Shown piece by piece: positions 15,424 to 15,580 of a stretch of DNA of 15,580 nucleotides; positions within the stretch are counted from its first letter, which is position 1; each line of letters starts with the position of its first letter. The translations under genes and the position numbers were made by a program. The DNA comes from Aquirhabdus sp. GTDB taxonomy: Bacteria > Pseudomonadota > Gammaproteobacteria > Pseudomonadales > Moraxellaceae. The DNA lies in contig JASLHI010000041.1 of NCBI GenBank assembly GCA_030149815.1, positions 1-15,580 on the forward strand. The letters run 5' to 3'. The notes under the pieces were generated by a model. It was given only the letters and a program-made list of their open reading frames with translations. It was not told the DNA's origin and made no database searches.

Positions 15424-15458
15424 TATTGCAGCAATATCTAATTTTTTTTGCTATTATG
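15424..15458 (+). promoter_or_regulatory. Promoter region of the L31 gene with 7-1-7 palindrome
   Basis: ATATTGC-A-GCAATAT (15424-15438) is a perfect palindrome around one base, followed by TATTAT (15453-15458), a good -10 candidate 32 bp before the L31 start. The palindrome overlaps where the -35 should lie, which would suit a repressor operator. Bound factor unknown. Confidence 0.45.
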
Positions 15459-15490
15459 CGCGCCAAGCTACAACTGCCAGGAATCCCCCA

Positions 15491-15580
15491 ATGAGAGCTG
15501 ATATTCATCCGGACTATCGTCCAGTATTGTTTCACGATACAACTGCTGACAAATTCTTTTTGATCGGTTCAACCGTTAAA
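15491..15580 (+). CDS. rpmE2: 50S ribosomal protein L31 type B, cut by window edge
   Basis: Only the first 30 residues are inside the window. They read MRADIHPDYRPVLFHDT and continue to GSTVK, which fits L31 of the large ribosomal subunit. The zinc-ribbon CxCG segment that type A L31 carries after IHPxY is replaced by VLFHDT, making this the cysteine-free type B paralogue. In many bacteria type B L31 is repressed by Zur and replaces the zinc-binding copy under zinc starvation; whether that holds here is inference. The start has AGGA eight bases upstream. The rest of the gene lies beyond 15580. Confidence 0.9.
   Translation, partial: MRADIHPDYRPVLFHDTTADKFFLIGSTVK

Overview
The window looks like a chromosomal segment of an Acinetobacter species or a close Moraxellaceae relative. 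The evidence is moderate-to-low GC with AT-rich intergenic gaps, an RNase P RNA next to a YfhL-type ferredoxin and coaD, and a bifunctional wax ester synthase/diacylglycerol acyltransferase closely resembling AtfA of Acinetobacter baylyi. The genus call is inferred from protein resemblance and gene content; no search was run.

Layout. (1) 1-1171, minus strand: the 5' part of the RNase P RNA gene (3' end cut by the window edge), a 2[4Fe-4S] ferredoxin and coaD. (2) 1393-1999, plus strand: smpB, then a 32-residue single-helix membrane protein too short for ordinary gene calling, closed by a bidirectional terminator at 2071-2102. (3) 2124-3830, minus strand: a PitA-type phosphate transporter with a near-consensus Pho box, which argues that translation starts later than the longest reading frame. 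(4) 4018-7765, plus strand: full-length cobalamin-dependent methionine synthase metH and its terminator. (5) 7826-8656, plus strand: an AT-rich single-gene islet encoding a TIGR02391-type protein with a HEPN-like R-x4-H motif. A perfect 14-bp palindrome lies directly upstream of its start codon. It is the best candidate here for a poorly described, possibly defensive gene. (6) 8692-9767, minus strand: a second-type peptide deformylase and a DUF2505-like protein. (7) 9977-10753, plus strand: an FMN nitroreductase, convergent with a cation diffusion facilitator across a shared terminator. (8) 10828-13614, minus strand: the cation efflux gene, a small DksA/TraR zinc-finger protein and an acyltransferase-3 membrane protein. 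(9) 13994-15370, plus strand: the wax ester synthase. (10) 15491 to the edge: the start of the type B (cysteine-free) ribosomal protein L31 gene, with a 7-1-7 palindrome in its promoter region.

Most genes are housekeeping: translation and RNA processing (rnpB, smpB, def, L31), CoA and methionine metabolism (coaD, metH), phosphate and metal transport (pit, CDF), and storage lipid synthesis. They sit in short transcription units separated by clear Rho-independent terminators. I saw no tRNA, CRISPR array, insertion sequence, integrase or phage gene. The accessory part is essentially the TIGR02391-like gene, and the most informative regulatory site is the Pho box upstream of pit.
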